Assembly: GCF_022229005.1 (NCBI RefSeq)
Contig: NZ_JAKKFD010000013.1
Location: forward strand, 1-64,000
Reading direction: 5' to 3'
DNA: 64,000 bases
From: Micromonospora trifolii
Lineage (GTDB): Bacteria > Actinomycetota > Actinomycetes > Mycobacteriales > Micromonosporaceae
The notes under the pieces were generated by a model. That model searched no databases and was not told where the DNA came from. It saw nothing but the letters and a program-made list of their open reading frames with translations. Each line of letters begins with the position of its first letter. Position 1 is the first letter of the stretch. This document shows, piece by piece, positions 37,626-46,554 of this stretch. Both the position numbers and the translations under genes were made by a program.

Positions 37626-39028
37626 ACCGACACCTCGCCCGACTGCGCGGGTACCACCTCGCTCGTCGGGTCGGCCGCCGCGGCGGCGACCAACCGGGCC
37701 GCCGTCGCCGGATGACTCGCCCAGTGCACTGTGAGCTGCGAGGCGTGCACGTTGCGCCAGACGAAGCCCTCCGGTGCGCCGCCGTCCCAGCTCCAGGCCG
37801 GGCGCTGACCAGCGCGGGGGGTGAGCACCGCACGGTGCGCCTTGTGCCCGACCAGCACCGTTCCGGTGGCGGCCACCACGCTGTCGGTCTGGGCGGTCGC
37901 CTCCCGGTAGCCGGCCACCACCCCGTCGCGGCTGACACCGACAGCGTCCAGGACACCGCACATCGGCAGCCCGTCCAACTCCCGGGCCAGCCAGAGCAGC
38001 CCGGCGCCCTCGGCGATCACCGGACGCCCGGTCCGCGCCAACTCGGCCACCGCGATGCAGAGCCGCCGGTTGGCCGACAACTGCTCGGCGTACGCCTCGG
38101 GCAGCGCGCCGCCGACGACCAGCGCGCGGGTGCCGACCGGCAGCGCCTCGTCGCGCAGCGGGTCGACGACGACGACCTCGGCGCCGGCGGCCCGGAGCAA
38201 CTCGGTGGTCTCCGGGTGGCTGAAGCTGCCACCCGGCCCACCGGCCACCGCCACCAGTGGGCGGTTCGCCGGGGGTGTGAACGTGCCCAGGGCCTCCTCG
38301 GGAGACCAGGCCGGCGCCGGCAGCGGCGGGGCGGAGCGGGCCAGCCCGAGCAGCCGTTCCAGGTCGACAGTGGCGGCGACGGCCTCACCCAGGCGGCGGA
38401 CCGCACGGACAGCGTCGGCCGAGTCGTCGACCACCGGCGCCACACCGTGCCGCCGCGACGGCAGCACCGCCGGCAGGTCCTGGCGACGCAGCGCGCCGTA
38501 GACCGGCACCCCCACGTCGTCCAACGCCTCGCGCAGCATCCCCTCGTGCCGCGACGACGCCACCCGGTTGAGGATCACCCCTCCGAGCCACAACTGCTCG
38601 TCGTACGAGCGGAAACCGTGCACCAGGGCCGCCACCGACTGACCCATCGCTGCCACGTCGACAACGAGCACCACAGGGCTGCGCAGGGCGGCGGCCGCAG
38701 CGGCAGTGGACTCCTGCTCGGGACGACCACCGACCGAGTCGTACAGCCCCATGCTGCCCTGCACCACGGCCAGCCCGGCACCGGCGGCACCGTGCGCCAC
38801 CAGCGGGGCGATCCGGTCGAGGCCGACCAGTCGGGGGTCGATCACCCGGCCCGGCCGACCGGAGGCGAGGCCGAGGTACGCGGCGTCGACGTGGTCCGGC
38901 CCGAGCTTGAACCCGGCGACGTCGACCCTTCGCTCGGCCAGTGCGGCGAGCAGCCCGATCGCCAGCGCGTTCTTACCGTGCCCGGAGGACGGCGCGCTGA
39001 GCACCAGGCGCGGCACGACGGTCATCAT
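37622..39028 (-). CDS. cobB: cobyrinate a,c-diamide synthase, with altered active-site residues
   Basis: 468-aa CobB/CbiA-type enzyme, full length, which should amidate cobyrinate (or hydrogenobyrinate) side chains using ATP and glutamine. Two key sites deviate. The P-loop reads APSSGHGKNALA (Lys19 followed by Asn20 instead of the usual Thr), and the amidotransferase nucleophile motif AECGGL reads AEGAGL, with Gly341 (GGC) in place of Cys. The C-terminal His region (NVHASQLTVHWASHP) is kept. The frame is uninterrupted, so it is not an obvious pseudogene. Start: two ATGs at 39028/39025. Confidence 0.88.
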   Translation of the reverse strand: MMTVVPRLVLSAPSSGHGKNALAIGLLAALAERRVDVAGFKLGPDHVDAAYLGLASGRPGRVIDPRLVGLDRIAPLVAHGAAGAGLAVVQGSMGLYDSVGGRPEQESTAAAAAALRSPVVLVVDVAAMGQSVAALVHGFRSYDEQLWLGGVILNRVASSRHEGMLREALDDVGVPVYGALRRQDLPAVLPSRRHGVAPVVDDSADAVRAVRRLGEAVAATVDLERLLGLARSAPPLPAPAWSPEEALGTFTPPANRPLVAVAGGPGGSFSHPETTELLRAAGAEVVVVDPLRDEALPVGTRALVVGGALPEAYAEQLSANRRLCIAVAELARTGRPVIAEGAGLLWLARELDGLPMCGVLDAVGVSRDGVVAGYREATAQTDSVVAATGTVLVGHKAHRAVLTPRAGQRPAWSWDGGAPEGFVWRNVHASQLTVHWASHPATAARLVAAAAADPTSEVVPAQSGEVSV

Positions 39029-39231
39029 CGACTCCTCGCGAGCGGCGGCGGGTTCGCGACGGGACGACCGAGGCCGATCCGTCGGCGTGACGATACCCGC
39101 CCGGCTGACGGCGCGAGCACCGCCAACCGGGGCAGCCGGTCCGCCCCTGGCAGGGCCCCCGGGCGTCGGTCCCGGCCCGGTCCGGCCCGGTCCAGGTCAG
39201 TGGCGCCGGTCATACGAGTAGCCTCGGTGCC

Positions 39232-40053
39232 GTGTACCGGTTCCTGCTGAGCCCACGCTGGCTGGGCGCTCTCGCGCTGACCCTGGTCGCGGCCGCCGTC
39301 ATGGTGTTCCTCGGCAACTGGCAGCTGGACCGCTACCGGGGGCGCACCGAGGTCAACGAGCGGATCGACGCGGGCCTTCGGATGGCCCCCGTGCCGCTCG
39401 CCAACGCGCTGCGCGCTCCCACCGGCGGCGCGGGGACGGCCGGTCCGGCCCCCGCCGAGGACAAGGTCTGGACCCGCGTCACCGTCACCGGCCGGTACGA
39501 CCCCACGAACACCGTGCTGGTCCGTGGCCGGACGGTGGACAGCCGGGTCGGTTTCGAGGTGCTCACCCCGCTGGTGCTCGCCGACGGCACGGCGCTGCTG
39601 GTGGACCGGGGCTGGATCCCGCCGGCACCCGGTGGGGCGACCGCCCAGCCGTCGGTGCCGGCCGCGCCGACCGCCGACGTGACTGTGGTCGGCCGGGTGC
39701 ACGAGACCGAGAGCGGCGCCGGCGCTGTGGCCCGACGCGACGGGCTGCTGGAGATCCGGCGGATCGGTGTGCCGCGGCTGGCCGGCGAGCTTCCCTACCC
39801 GGTCTACGGTGCGTACCTGCTGCTCGACGAGCAGACCCCGGCGGCCGATCCGGTGTTCAAGGCGGTGCCGGTCGGGCACGCCAACAACTGGCAGAACTTC
39901 GGCTACGTCGTGCAGTGGTGGCTCTTCGCGGTGATGGCCATCTTCGGCTACGGCTGGGTGGCCCGTCGGGAGGCCCGCCGGGCCGCCGGCATCGGCAGCA
40001 CCCCGGCTTCGCTGGACCGGGCCGCCGAGCCCACGCCGACCGCGTCCGCCTGA
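39232..40053 (+). CDS. SURF1 family cytochrome oxidase assembly protein
   Basis: 273-aa SURF1 homologue, helping assemble aa3-type cytochrome c oxidase (heme a insertion). Two terminal membrane helices (ALALTLVAAAVMVFLGNWQLDRY at ~12-34 and VVQWWLFAVMAIFGYGWVARRE at ~222-243) enclose the periplasmic domain. Conserved pieces: GNWQLDRY, GRYDPTNTVLVRGRT, VDRGWIP, and NNWQNFGYVVQWW. GTG at 39232. Stands alone between two minus-strand genes; oxidase subunits are not in the window. Confidence 0.94.
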   Translation: MYRFLLSPRWLGALALTLVAAAVMVFLGNWQLDRYRGRTEVNERIDAGLRMAPVPLANALRAPTGGAGTAGPAPAEDKVWTRVTVTGRYDPTNTVLVRGRTVDSRVGFEVLTPLVLADGTALLVDRGWIPPAPGGATAQPSVPAAPTADVTVVGRVHETESGAGAVARRDGLLEIRRIGVPRLAGELPYPVYGAYLLLDEQTPAADPVFKAVPVGHANNWQNFGYVVQWWLFAVMAIFGYGWVARREARRAAGIGSTPASLDRAAEPTPTASA

Positions 40054-40063
40054 CCTCGCCCCG

Positions 40064-41647
40064 TCAGCCGCTCACGCGGCCGGCGTGGATGGCGCGGACC
40101 GCGTCGATGGTGTCCGCCTCGGCGGCGGACTTGTCGTCGCGATAGCGCACCACCCGGGCGAACCGCAGCGCCATCCCACCGGGATAGCGCGAACTCGTCT
40201 GCACCCCGTCGAAGGCGATCTCCACCACCTGCTCGGGCCGGACCCGGACCACCCAGTCGCCGCGTTCCACGGCGAGGTCGAGGAACCGCTCGGTCTGCCA
40301 CCGCAGCAGCTCGTCGGTGAGCCCCTTGAACGTCTTGCCGAGCATCACGAAGTCACCGGTGCGCGCGTCACGCGCACCCAGATGCAGGTTGGACAGCCAG
40401 CCCTTGCGTCGGCCGCTGCCCCACTCGACGGCGAGCACCACCAGGTCGAGGGTGTGCCGCGGTTTGACCTTGACCCAGGCGGCACCGCGCCGGCCGGCGT
40501 CGTAGGGGGCGTCCGGCGCCTTGACCACCACGCCCTCCTGCCCGGCGTCGAGCGCGGCGGTGAACGCGGCGGCGGCCTGCTCCGGGCCGTCGACCTCCAT
40601 CCGGCCGACCAGCAGCGACGAATCCACCGAACCGGCGAGGGCGGCCCACCGCTCCCGGCCGGGGCTGTCGATCAGATCCTGGCCGTCGAGGTGCAGCAGG
40701 TCGAAGAAGTACGGGGTGAGCACCGTCGCGCCCGTGCTGGCGGCCGCCGCGAGCACCGCCGGGGCGACCGGTGTGCGCCCTGTGGTGCTGGGGGTGGTGC
40801 GTCGGGCCGCCCGGCTCGACGTCTGCTGGAACGGCAGGGGCCGGCCGGTCTCGTCCAGGCCGATCGCCTCGCCGTCGAGGACCAACTCCCGGCCCGGCAG
40901 GGCACGGACCGCGGCGACCACCTCGGGCACCCGGGTGGTGATCTCGTCGAGGCTGCGGGTGAACACGGCGATGTCGGTGCCGGAGCGGTGCACCTGGATG
41001 CGGATGCCGTCGAGCTTCACGTCGACCACCGCCGGCGTGCCGGTCGCGGCGAGCGCCTCGTCGACCGAGGGGGCGCTCTGTGCGAGCATCGGCGCCAGCG
41101 GGCGGCCGACCTGCAGACCGAAGCCGGCCAACCCGGCGGCCCCGCCGGCCAGCGCGGCCACCGCCACCGCCCGGAGATCACCGGCGAGCAGCAGCGCCCG
41201 GCGGACCGCCGCCACCGGCACCTCGGCGGCCCGGGCCACCGCGTCCGCGAGGAGCCCGGCCTGGGCGCCCTGTCGCAGCTCGCCACTGAACAGGCCGGTG
41301 AGCAGTCGCTGCTCGTCGGCCGTCGCCGCCGCGTAGAGGGCACCGAGCAGCGCCCGGCGCCGAGCCTGTGAGCCCGAGCCGTGCACCGCGGCGATCTGCG
41401 CGATGGCCGCGTCCACGGCGGCCACCGTCAACGTCGGCTCCGCGGCCGGTGGCGGCAGGTCACGCAGGCTCGCGTAGCCGACCCCGGTCTGCCGTTGGCG
41501 CAGCTCACCGGCGAGGTAGCCGGCGCCGGGCTCGACCTCGCCCGGGTCGAGCCGGCGCAGCGCGTCAGCGAGCAGCTCCACCTTGGCCCGTCGGCCGCTG
41601 GTGGCGCCGACTGCGGCGGAGGTGGCTGCCAGATCGAGGAACCGCAC
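40064..41647 (-). CDS. ATP-dependent DNA ligase, LigB-type
   Basis: 527-aa ligase closely matching mycobacterial LigB over its whole length as I recall it. The N-terminal DNA-binding domain (residues ~1-190; QTGVGYASLRDLPPPA) precedes the nucleotidyltransferase core with AMP-accepting Lys in VVDVKLDGIRIQV (motif I), VLDGEAIGL (motif III), GQEGVVVKAPDAPYDAG (motif IV) and AAWVKVKPRHTLDLVVLAVEWGSGRRKGWLSN (motif V), then an OB-fold. GTG at 41647 with AGGATGAG upstream gives the LigB-like start; ATG at 41656 is possible. Probably repair-related. Confidence 0.94.
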   Translation of the reverse strand: MRFLDLAATSAAVGATSGRRAKVELLADALRRLDPGEVEPGAGYLAGELRQRQTGVGYASLRDLPPPAAEPTLTVAAVDAAIAQIAAVHGSGSQARRRALLGALYAAATADEQRLLTGLFSGELRQGAQAGLLADAVARAAEVPVAAVRRALLLAGDLRAVAVAALAGGAAGLAGFGLQVGRPLAPMLAQSAPSVDEALAATGTPAVVDVKLDGIRIQVHRSGTDIAVFTRSLDEITTRVPEVVAAVRALPGRELVLDGEAIGLDETGRPLPFQQTSSRAARRTTPSTTGRTPVAPAVLAAAASTGATVLTPYFFDLLHLDGQDLIDSPGRERWAALAGSVDSSLLVGRMEVDGPEQAAAAFTAALDAGQEGVVVKAPDAPYDAGRRGAAWVKVKPRHTLDLVVLAVEWGSGRRKGWLSNLHLGARDARTGDFVMLGKTFKGLTDELLRWQTERFLDLAVERGDWVVRVRPEQVVEIAFDGVQTSSRYPGGMALRFARVVRYRDDKSAAEADTIDAVRAIHAGRVSG

Positions 41648-41748
41648 GCAGCTCATCCTGCCAGTCACCTCCGACACCGCCCGGGCATTGCCGTGCCCGG
41701 GCGGTGTCGGCAGGGTGCCGCCCACTCACGCGGACGACGGATCAGGGC

Positions 41749-41955
41749 CTACGCGGAGATGGGCTCCTCGATGCGCAACCCTCGGGCGCGGACCTCGCCG
41801 GCGACCCGAGAGAGCACCGAGTCGAGGGCGACCAGTGCGGCGGAGAGCTCACCGAGCTGTTCGTTGAGCGTGTCCTCGGACCACGCGGAGACATCGACAT
41901 CTCCCAGCGCGCTGACAGCGGCCCCCAACCGGGCCATCACCTCGTTCGTACTCAT
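41749..41955 (-). CDS. small protein resembling the N-terminus of DUF222 proteins
   Basis: 68-aa open frame: MARLGAAVSALGDVDVSAWSEDTL, then a helical NEQLGELSAALVALDSVLSRVAGEVRARG. The pattern resembles the opening ~65 residues of DUF222/HNH proteins, but nothing follows, so it is either a free-standing small protein or a truncated relic. No ribosome site is seen; TTATAG about a dozen bases upstream of the ATG could be the -10 of a leaderless mRNA. Moderate confidence that it is expressed. Confidence 0.5.
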   Translation of the reverse strand: MSTNEVMARLGAAVSALGDVDVSAWSEDTLNEQLGELSAALVALDSVLSRVAGEVRARGLRIEEPISA

Positions 41956-42032
41956 GTACGAAAGGCTATAACAGCTGACCATCCGACACGCCGTAAACTC
42001 CCAGATCAGGCCCAAAGTTGCCGTTCTGACAC

Positions 42033-43391
42033 CTAACTGCTCACCGCCGCCACGTTGCGCAGAAGCAGCGCCTCGGCGAGGCAGACCCGGGCGAACTCCC
42101 CCAGGTGCAGACTCTCGTTCGGGCCGTGCGCGCGGGCGTGCGGGTCCTCCACACCGGTCACCAGGATCGCCGCCTTCGGGAACATCTCCTGGAAGGTGGC
42201 GATGAACGGAATCGAGCCGCCGACGCCGATGTCCACCGGGTCGGTGCCGTCCCAGGCGGTCCGGAAGGCCGAACGCGCGGCGTCGAACATCGGCCCGGAC
42301 GCGTCGATCACGCACGGGTCACCGTCGTGTTCGAAGGTGACAGTCACCTGCGCACCCCACGGCGCGTGCTGCTCCAGGTGCGCACGCACCGCCGCGTACG
42401 CCCGCTTGGGGTCGTCGCCCGGGGCAAGGCGGATGCTGAGCTTCGCCTTCGCGGAAGGAACCAGGGCGTTCGGCGCCTCGCCGGTGGACGGCGCGTCGAC
42501 ACCGAGAATGGCCAGCGCCGGCTTGGTCCAGAGTCGGTCGGTGATCCGGCCGGTGCCGATGAACTGCACGCCCTCGGCGAGCCCCGCCTCGGCCCGGACC
42601 CGGTCCTCCGGGTAGTCGACGACGGCGCCCTCCCGGCCGACCAGGCCGTCCACGGCCACGTCGCCGGCGTCGTCGTGCAGCGTCGCCAACAGCCGGACCA
42701 GCGCGGTGAGCGCGTCCGGCACGGCGCCGCCGAACATGCCGCTGTGCACCGCGTGGTCCAGCGTGCGCACCTCGACGAAGCAGTTGACGATGCCCCGCAG
42801 CGAGGTGGTCAACGCCGGTACGCCGATGTCCCAGTTGCCGGAATCGGCGATCACGATGACGTCCGAGGTGATCTCGTCGCGGTGCTCGGCCAGCAGTTGC
42901 TCCAGCGAGTCGGAGCCGTACTCCTCCTCGCCCTCGATGAAGAGGACCACGCCGACCGGCAGCGCGTCACCGTACGCGCGCAGCGCCGCGACGTGCGCCA
43001 TGATGCCGGCCTTGTCGTCGGCCGCGCCCCGGGCGTAGAGCCGGCCGTCGCGTTCCACCGGCTCGAACGGGTCGGACTCCCACAGCGACCGGTCGCCGAC
43101 CGGCTGGACGTCGTGGTGGGCGTAGAGCAGCACCGTGGGCGCGCCGGGCGGGGCGGCCCGACGGCCGATCACCGCCGGCTGACCGCCGGATCGCACGATG
43201 TCGACGTCCAGGCCACACCCGCGCAGCAGCTCGGCGACCGCCTCGGCGGAGCGTTCCACGTGCGAGTGGTCGAAGCCCTCGAAGGCGATGCCGGGGATGC
43301 GGACGAGGCGCTCCAGGTCGGCCCGGACGCCGGGCATCTCCCGCTCGACGGCGGCCCGCACCTCGGACTCGGACATGATCGGAGAGGTCAT
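42033..43391 (-). CDS. M20 family dipeptidase
   Basis: 452-aa zinc metallopeptidase of the M20 dipeptidase group. Metal ligands lie in VLLYAHHDVQPVG, RGAADDKAGIMAH, IEGEEEYGSDS (catalytic Glu and ligand), IADSGNW and the C-terminal ARAHGPNESLHLGEF; the lid domain is present (residues ~190-315). It should hydrolyse dipeptides or related amides in the cytoplasm. ATG at 43391. Only 21 bp separate it from the M48 gene upstream, so the two are probably one transcript. Confidence 0.93.
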   Translation of the reverse strand: MTSPIMSESEVRAAVEREMPGVRADLERLVRIPGIAFEGFDHSHVERSAEAVAELLRGCGLDVDIVRSGGQPAVIGRRAAPPGAPTVLLYAHHDVQPVGDRSLWESDPFEPVERDGRLYARGAADDKAGIMAHVAALRAYGDALPVGVVLFIEGEEEYGSDSLEQLLAEHRDEITSDVIVIADSGNWDIGVPALTTSLRGIVNCFVEVRTLDHAVHSGMFGGAVPDALTALVRLLATLHDDAGDVAVDGLVGREGAVVDYPEDRVRAEAGLAEGVQFIGTGRITDRLWTKPALAILGVDAPSTGEAPNALVPSAKAKLSIRLAPGDDPKRAYAAVRAHLEQHAPWGAQVTVTFEHDGDPCVIDASGPMFDAARSAFRTAWDGTDPVDIGVGGSIPFIATFQEMFPKAAILVTGVEDPHARAHGPNESLHLGEFARVCLAEALLLRNVAAVSS

Positions 43392-43412
43392 GACCGGCAT
43401 CGTATGCCGGCC

Positions 43413-44558
43413 TTACCCAGGCGTGCCGGCGGAGCCCGTACCGTCACCGCTGTCCGCGGGGCCGGCGCCGGCCCGCGCGCCCGGGGCGGTCCGCCCGGCG
43501 CGGTGCGCGCGGCCCGCCGCCTCGGTGGCGGCGTCCACCCAGGAACGGGCCCGACCGGCGGTGCCGCCCACCCACTCGCCGACGTCGCTCGCGCCGTCGC
43601 CGAGGCGGCGCAGCAACCCGACCAGCGGGTCGGTGGACCGGCTGAACTCCTCCCGGTACGACTCGGCAGCCGCCTTGATCTCCTCCGAGACGCTTGTCGA
43701 GCTGTCGTCCTCGCGGCGCGGATAGTCCCCGGCCAGCACCCGCCCGTACGCCGCGGAGTCGATCCACTGGCGCAACTGCGCCGCCCGCGCCACCGGCACC
43801 GGATGGGTGCTCCACGCCGTCATCCGGATCTTGTGCAGGCTGTCGCGCAGGTCGCCGCCACCGGCGTACTCGGCGGCCTGCTCGAGGAAGGCGGTGGTGT
43901 CGACCTGGGACAGGTCACCGCCGCCGGCGAGCTTCATCAGCAGCCGCAGCGCGGCGGCCGGGTCCTGCCCGGCGAGCAGGCCGGCCCGGTCGGCGGAGAG
44001 CTCCGCCTTACGCCACCACTCCAGCATCGCCGCGATGATGGCGCGCAGCGCGATCGCGCCGACCGGCAACCAGCTCAGGTTGGCCGCCCACCGGGTGAGG
44101 ATCATGAGCATGGTCTTGTAGACGGCATGCCCGCTGCCCACGTGCCCCAACTCGTGGCCGAGAAGGCAGCGCAGCTCGTCCTCGTCGAGTTGCTGCACGC
44201 ACGCGGAGTTCAGCACGATGAACGGCCGCTCCAGCCCGACCGCCTCCGCGCCCAACCAGGGCGACTGGGTCACGTACAGCTCGGGCAGCTCGGCCACGTC
44301 CAGCGCCGCCGCGGCCTCGGTGTAGCGCTGCCACACCGCCGGGTACTGCCGGTGGTCGACCCTAATGCCGGAGGCCAGCACGGACAGCCGGAAACCCCGC
44401 TCGTTCCACATCCCGAAGAACGCCCGCACCACGTCGTCGAAACCGCGCAGCTCCCGCAACGCGACCAGGGCACCACGGTCGGCCGGATGCTCCCAGGCCC
44501 GTGAGCTGATGCCGGTGAGGGTGATTCGACGCCGCGCTGGCGCGTCCGCTGCCGTCAT
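43413..44558 (-). CDS. M48 family metallopeptidase
   Basis: 381-aa Zn protease with the HELGH motif in LRCLLGHELGHVGSGHAVY near residue 150 and the third ligand in the downstream KAELSADRAGLLAGQD region. Hydrophobic stretch LSWLPVGAIALRAIIAAML follows HELGH; otherwise it lacks the multiple membrane helices of HtpX. The last ~60 residues are low-complexity Ala/Gly/Arg. ATG at 44558 with GGGGAG six bases upstream. Substrate unknown. Confidence 0.9.
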   Translation of the reverse strand: MTAADAPARRRITLTGISSRAWEHPADRGALVALRELRGFDDVVRAFFGMWNERGFRLSVLASGIRVDHRQYPAVWQRYTEAAAALDVAELPELYVTQSPWLGAEAVGLERPFIVLNSACVQQLDEDELRCLLGHELGHVGSGHAVYKTMLMILTRWAANLSWLPVGAIALRAIIAAMLEWWRKAELSADRAGLLAGQDPAAALRLLMKLAGGGDLSQVDTTAFLEQAAEYAGGGDLRDSLHKIRMTAWSTHPVPVARAAQLRQWIDSAAYGRVLAGDYPRREDDSSTSVSEEIKAAAESYREEFSRSTDPLVGLLRRLGDGASDVGEWVGGTAGRARSWVDAATEAAGRAHRAGRTAPGARAGAGPADSGDGTGSAGTPG

Positions 44559-44625
44559 TGTGGCTCCCCGTTCGCCGTAGCTCTTCGCATCGTGCCGCAG
44601 TCGGTGGCCGACGTCCATGCCCCGC

Positions 44626-45306
44626 TCAGCGGAGCCGCACGTAGTACCGGTCCGCGTCGTGCGGCAGTGTCGGCGCGCCGTCCACCAACAGGTCGACGTG
44701 GGTCGCGGTCTCGTCGACGGCGAAGTGCGCCCGCTCCCCCTCGTGCCAGCGGCGCAGCTCGGGCAGGATCTCCGGCCCGTCCCGGGCGACCGCGCGGGCC
44801 AGCCGCAGCGACGCGGGCGCGGTGACGAACACGGCCAACGTCAACTCCGGCCGGACGACCGCCCGGGCCGCGCTGACCCCCTCGACCAACAGCACCGGAG
44901 CCACCGGAACCGGAACCGGCCGGGGCAGGAAGCACTGCCGCACCCAGCTGTACCGCCGGTAGCCGCCCGGCTCGCCATCGCGCAGCGGGGCGAGCACCCC
45001 CTCGTCGAGCCGCGGCCAGAAGGTGACCTGGTCGTCCCACCCGTCGAGCAGGTCGTCGGTGTGCACCACAGGCGGTCGGCCGCCGAGCGGCCCCGCCAGG
45101 GCATCCGCGAGCTGCGCGGCGAACCGGCTCTTACCCGCGCCGCTCGGCCCGTCGACAGCGACCAGCCGGGTCCGCCCCAACCGCGCCGGGCCCGCGAGCA
45201 CCCGACGAGCCAATTCGGCGTACGCCTCGACAACCGCCACGGTCGGCCCGCCAGTTCCCGGCTTCAGCGCAGCCTCCCGTGGTGCATGACCGAAGTATGC
45301 CGCCAC
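44626..45306 (-). CDS. uridine kinase-like P-loop protein
   Basis: 226-aa P-loop phosphotransferase: Walker A GPSGAGKSRFA near residue 53, VVHTDDLLDGWDDQ (base/substrate Asp pair as in uridine kinases), LLVEGVSAAR, and a C-terminal ERAHFAVDETATHVDLLVDG. It resembles the actinobacterial uridine kinase-like group; nucleoside specificity is not established. GTG at 45306; a later start closer to the P-loop is possible. Confidence 0.82.
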   Translation of the reverse strand: MAAYFGHAPREAALKPGTGGPTVAVVEAYAELARRVLAGPARLGRTRLVAVDGPSGAGKSRFAAQLADALAGPLGGRPPVVHTDDLLDGWDDQVTFWPRLDEGVLAPLRDGEPGGYRRYSWVRQCFLPRPVPVPVAPVLLVEGVSAARAVVRPELTLAVFVTAPASLRLARAVARDGPEILPELRRWHEGERAHFAVDETATHVDLLVDGAPTLPHDADRYYVRLR

Positions 45307-45539
45307 CGCTGCCGAAGGGGTGATCGACGCCGGTTCATCGACGTCGCGTTATCTACGGTGGCCCGTGTCGATCCTGCCGGTTGCGGGGCCGACGGGGGCC
45401 CCTGTGACACGTCCGGCTGACCGCCCCGGCCGGCCGCCGTCACGTCCGGGGGAATTGGGGCGGCGACGGGTGACGGGCGGCCCGTTCGCCGCCCGGGGTG
45501 CCACCGAATCGGCATGATCGGGTGGTGCTCCGAGACGTA

Positions 45540-45941
45540 ATGAGCCCCGGTATAGACGCCCTACTCGAACAGGCCCGCGCTGGGCTGCACCGACTGACTC
45601 CGCAACAGACCGTCGAGGCGGTCCGCGGCGGTGCGTTGCTGGTCGACACCCGTACCGAACTTCAGCGCCGCGAACAGGGCGACCTGCCGGGCGCTGTCGT
45701 CATCGACCGGACCGTACTGGAGTGGCGCCTCGACCCGGCCAGCGCCTGGCGGATCCCCGAGGCCACCGGGTACGACCGGGAGATCGTCCTGGTGTGCCGG
45801 CAGGGCTACAGCTCCAGCCTGGCCGCCGCCAGCCTCCAGACGCTCGGGCTGCGCCGGGCCACCGACATGATCGGCGGCGTGGACGCGTGGCTCGCCGCCG
45901 GCCTGCCCACCACCGACCGCCCCGCCGACATCCGCCCCTGA
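45540..45941 (+). CDS. rhodanese-like domain protein
   Basis: 133-aa single-domain rhodanese. Sequence runs ALLVDTRTELQRREQGDLPGAVVIDRTVLEWRL, with the active-site Cys in VLVCRQGYSSSLAAASLQTLG, and IGGVDAWLAAGLP near the end, all typical. It transfers sulfane sulfur or acts as a sulfur-relay carrier; no sulfur-pathway neighbour identifies the acceptor. ATG at 45540 chosen, but tandem GTGs at 45522-45527 are also plausible. Confidence 0.88.
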   Translation: MSPGIDALLEQARAGLHRLTPQQTVEAVRGGALLVDTRTELQRREQGDLPGAVVIDRTVLEWRLDPASAWRIPEATGYDREIVLVCRQGYSSSLAAASLQTLGLRRATDMIGGVDAWLAAGLPTTDRPADIRP

Positions 45942-45975
45942 ATCCCAGCACCTCGCCCCCTCAAGCCCATCAGCC

Positions 45976-46045
45976 GGGCAGCGGGCAGCGGGCGGCGGGC
46001 AGCGGGCGGCGGGCAGCGGGCGGCGGGCAGCGGGCAGCGGGCAGC
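45976..46045. repeat. ten tandem 7-bp units (GGGCRGC)
   Basis: Exactly ten consecutive heptamers, seven GGGCAGC and three GGGCGGC. No spacers, so not CRISPR. Such short arrays mutate in copy number. Confidence 0.9.
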
Positions 46046-46053
46046 GGGCTCAA

Positions 46054-46132
46054 GATCACGCTCGATCCAGGAAACAGGCCCCTCCCCGCACCGACGAGGC
46101 CCCTACAACAACGATCGAGCACGATCATGCGG
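46054..46132. repeat. 79-bp direct repeat, copy 1
   Basis: 77 of 79 bases match 46312-46390. Internally GCTCGATC near the left end and GATCGAGC near the right are inverted, so each copy may fold. Shared content (a GGCCCCTCCCCGCACCGACG block) is unrelated to the flanking genes. Confidence 0.9.
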
Positions 46133-46179
46133 AGGCGACGACCCACGCCCACCACCGACACGACCACGCCGGGCACCAC

Positions 46180-46246
46180 CGCGCACGTTCCCCCGAAACT
46201 GCTGCCTCGCGACCGGATGAGGCAGCAATTCCGGGGAAAGTGCGCG
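46180..46246. repeat. long imperfect palindrome between direct repeats
   Basis: Arms 46180-46208 and 46219-46246 are complementary over ~25 of 28 positions with a 10-base loop. It lies midway between the two 79-bp repeats and could terminate transcription from both sides. Confidence 0.8.
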
Positions 46247-46311
46247 GATCATCGCCCCCTCTACACGGCCAGTCCGGGTGGACCCGGCGCGGTCGACACC
46301 CGCTGGACCGA

Positions 46312-46390
46312 GATCACGCTCGAACCAGGAAACAGGCCCCTCCCCGCACCGACGAGACCCCTACAACAACGATCGAGCACGATCATGCGG
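46312..46390. repeat. 79-bp direct repeat, copy 2
   Basis: Two substitutions from copy 1 at 46054-46132; spacing 258 bp start to start. Confidence 0.9.
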
Positions 46391-46554
46391 GAGTAGTGGG
46401 GTCCGCGAGAGGCGCCCGGCTCAGGATCACGCCTCGGCGCCCCGGGCACGGCCCCGCATCCACTTTCCGAATGGGACGGTGGAACGGCCAAGACGGCAAG
46501 CCGGCCAAGGGGTTCCCGGGGCCAAGGGGGTGGTCCCCGCCAAGACGGCTCGCC

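Noticed and set aside
39029-39231. Cobalamin riboswitch upstream of cobB, suggested by GCCACTG on the minus strand
   Set aside because: The rest of the B12-box consensus and the preceding conserved helices are absent. No riboswitch was found upstream of the other cob genes either.
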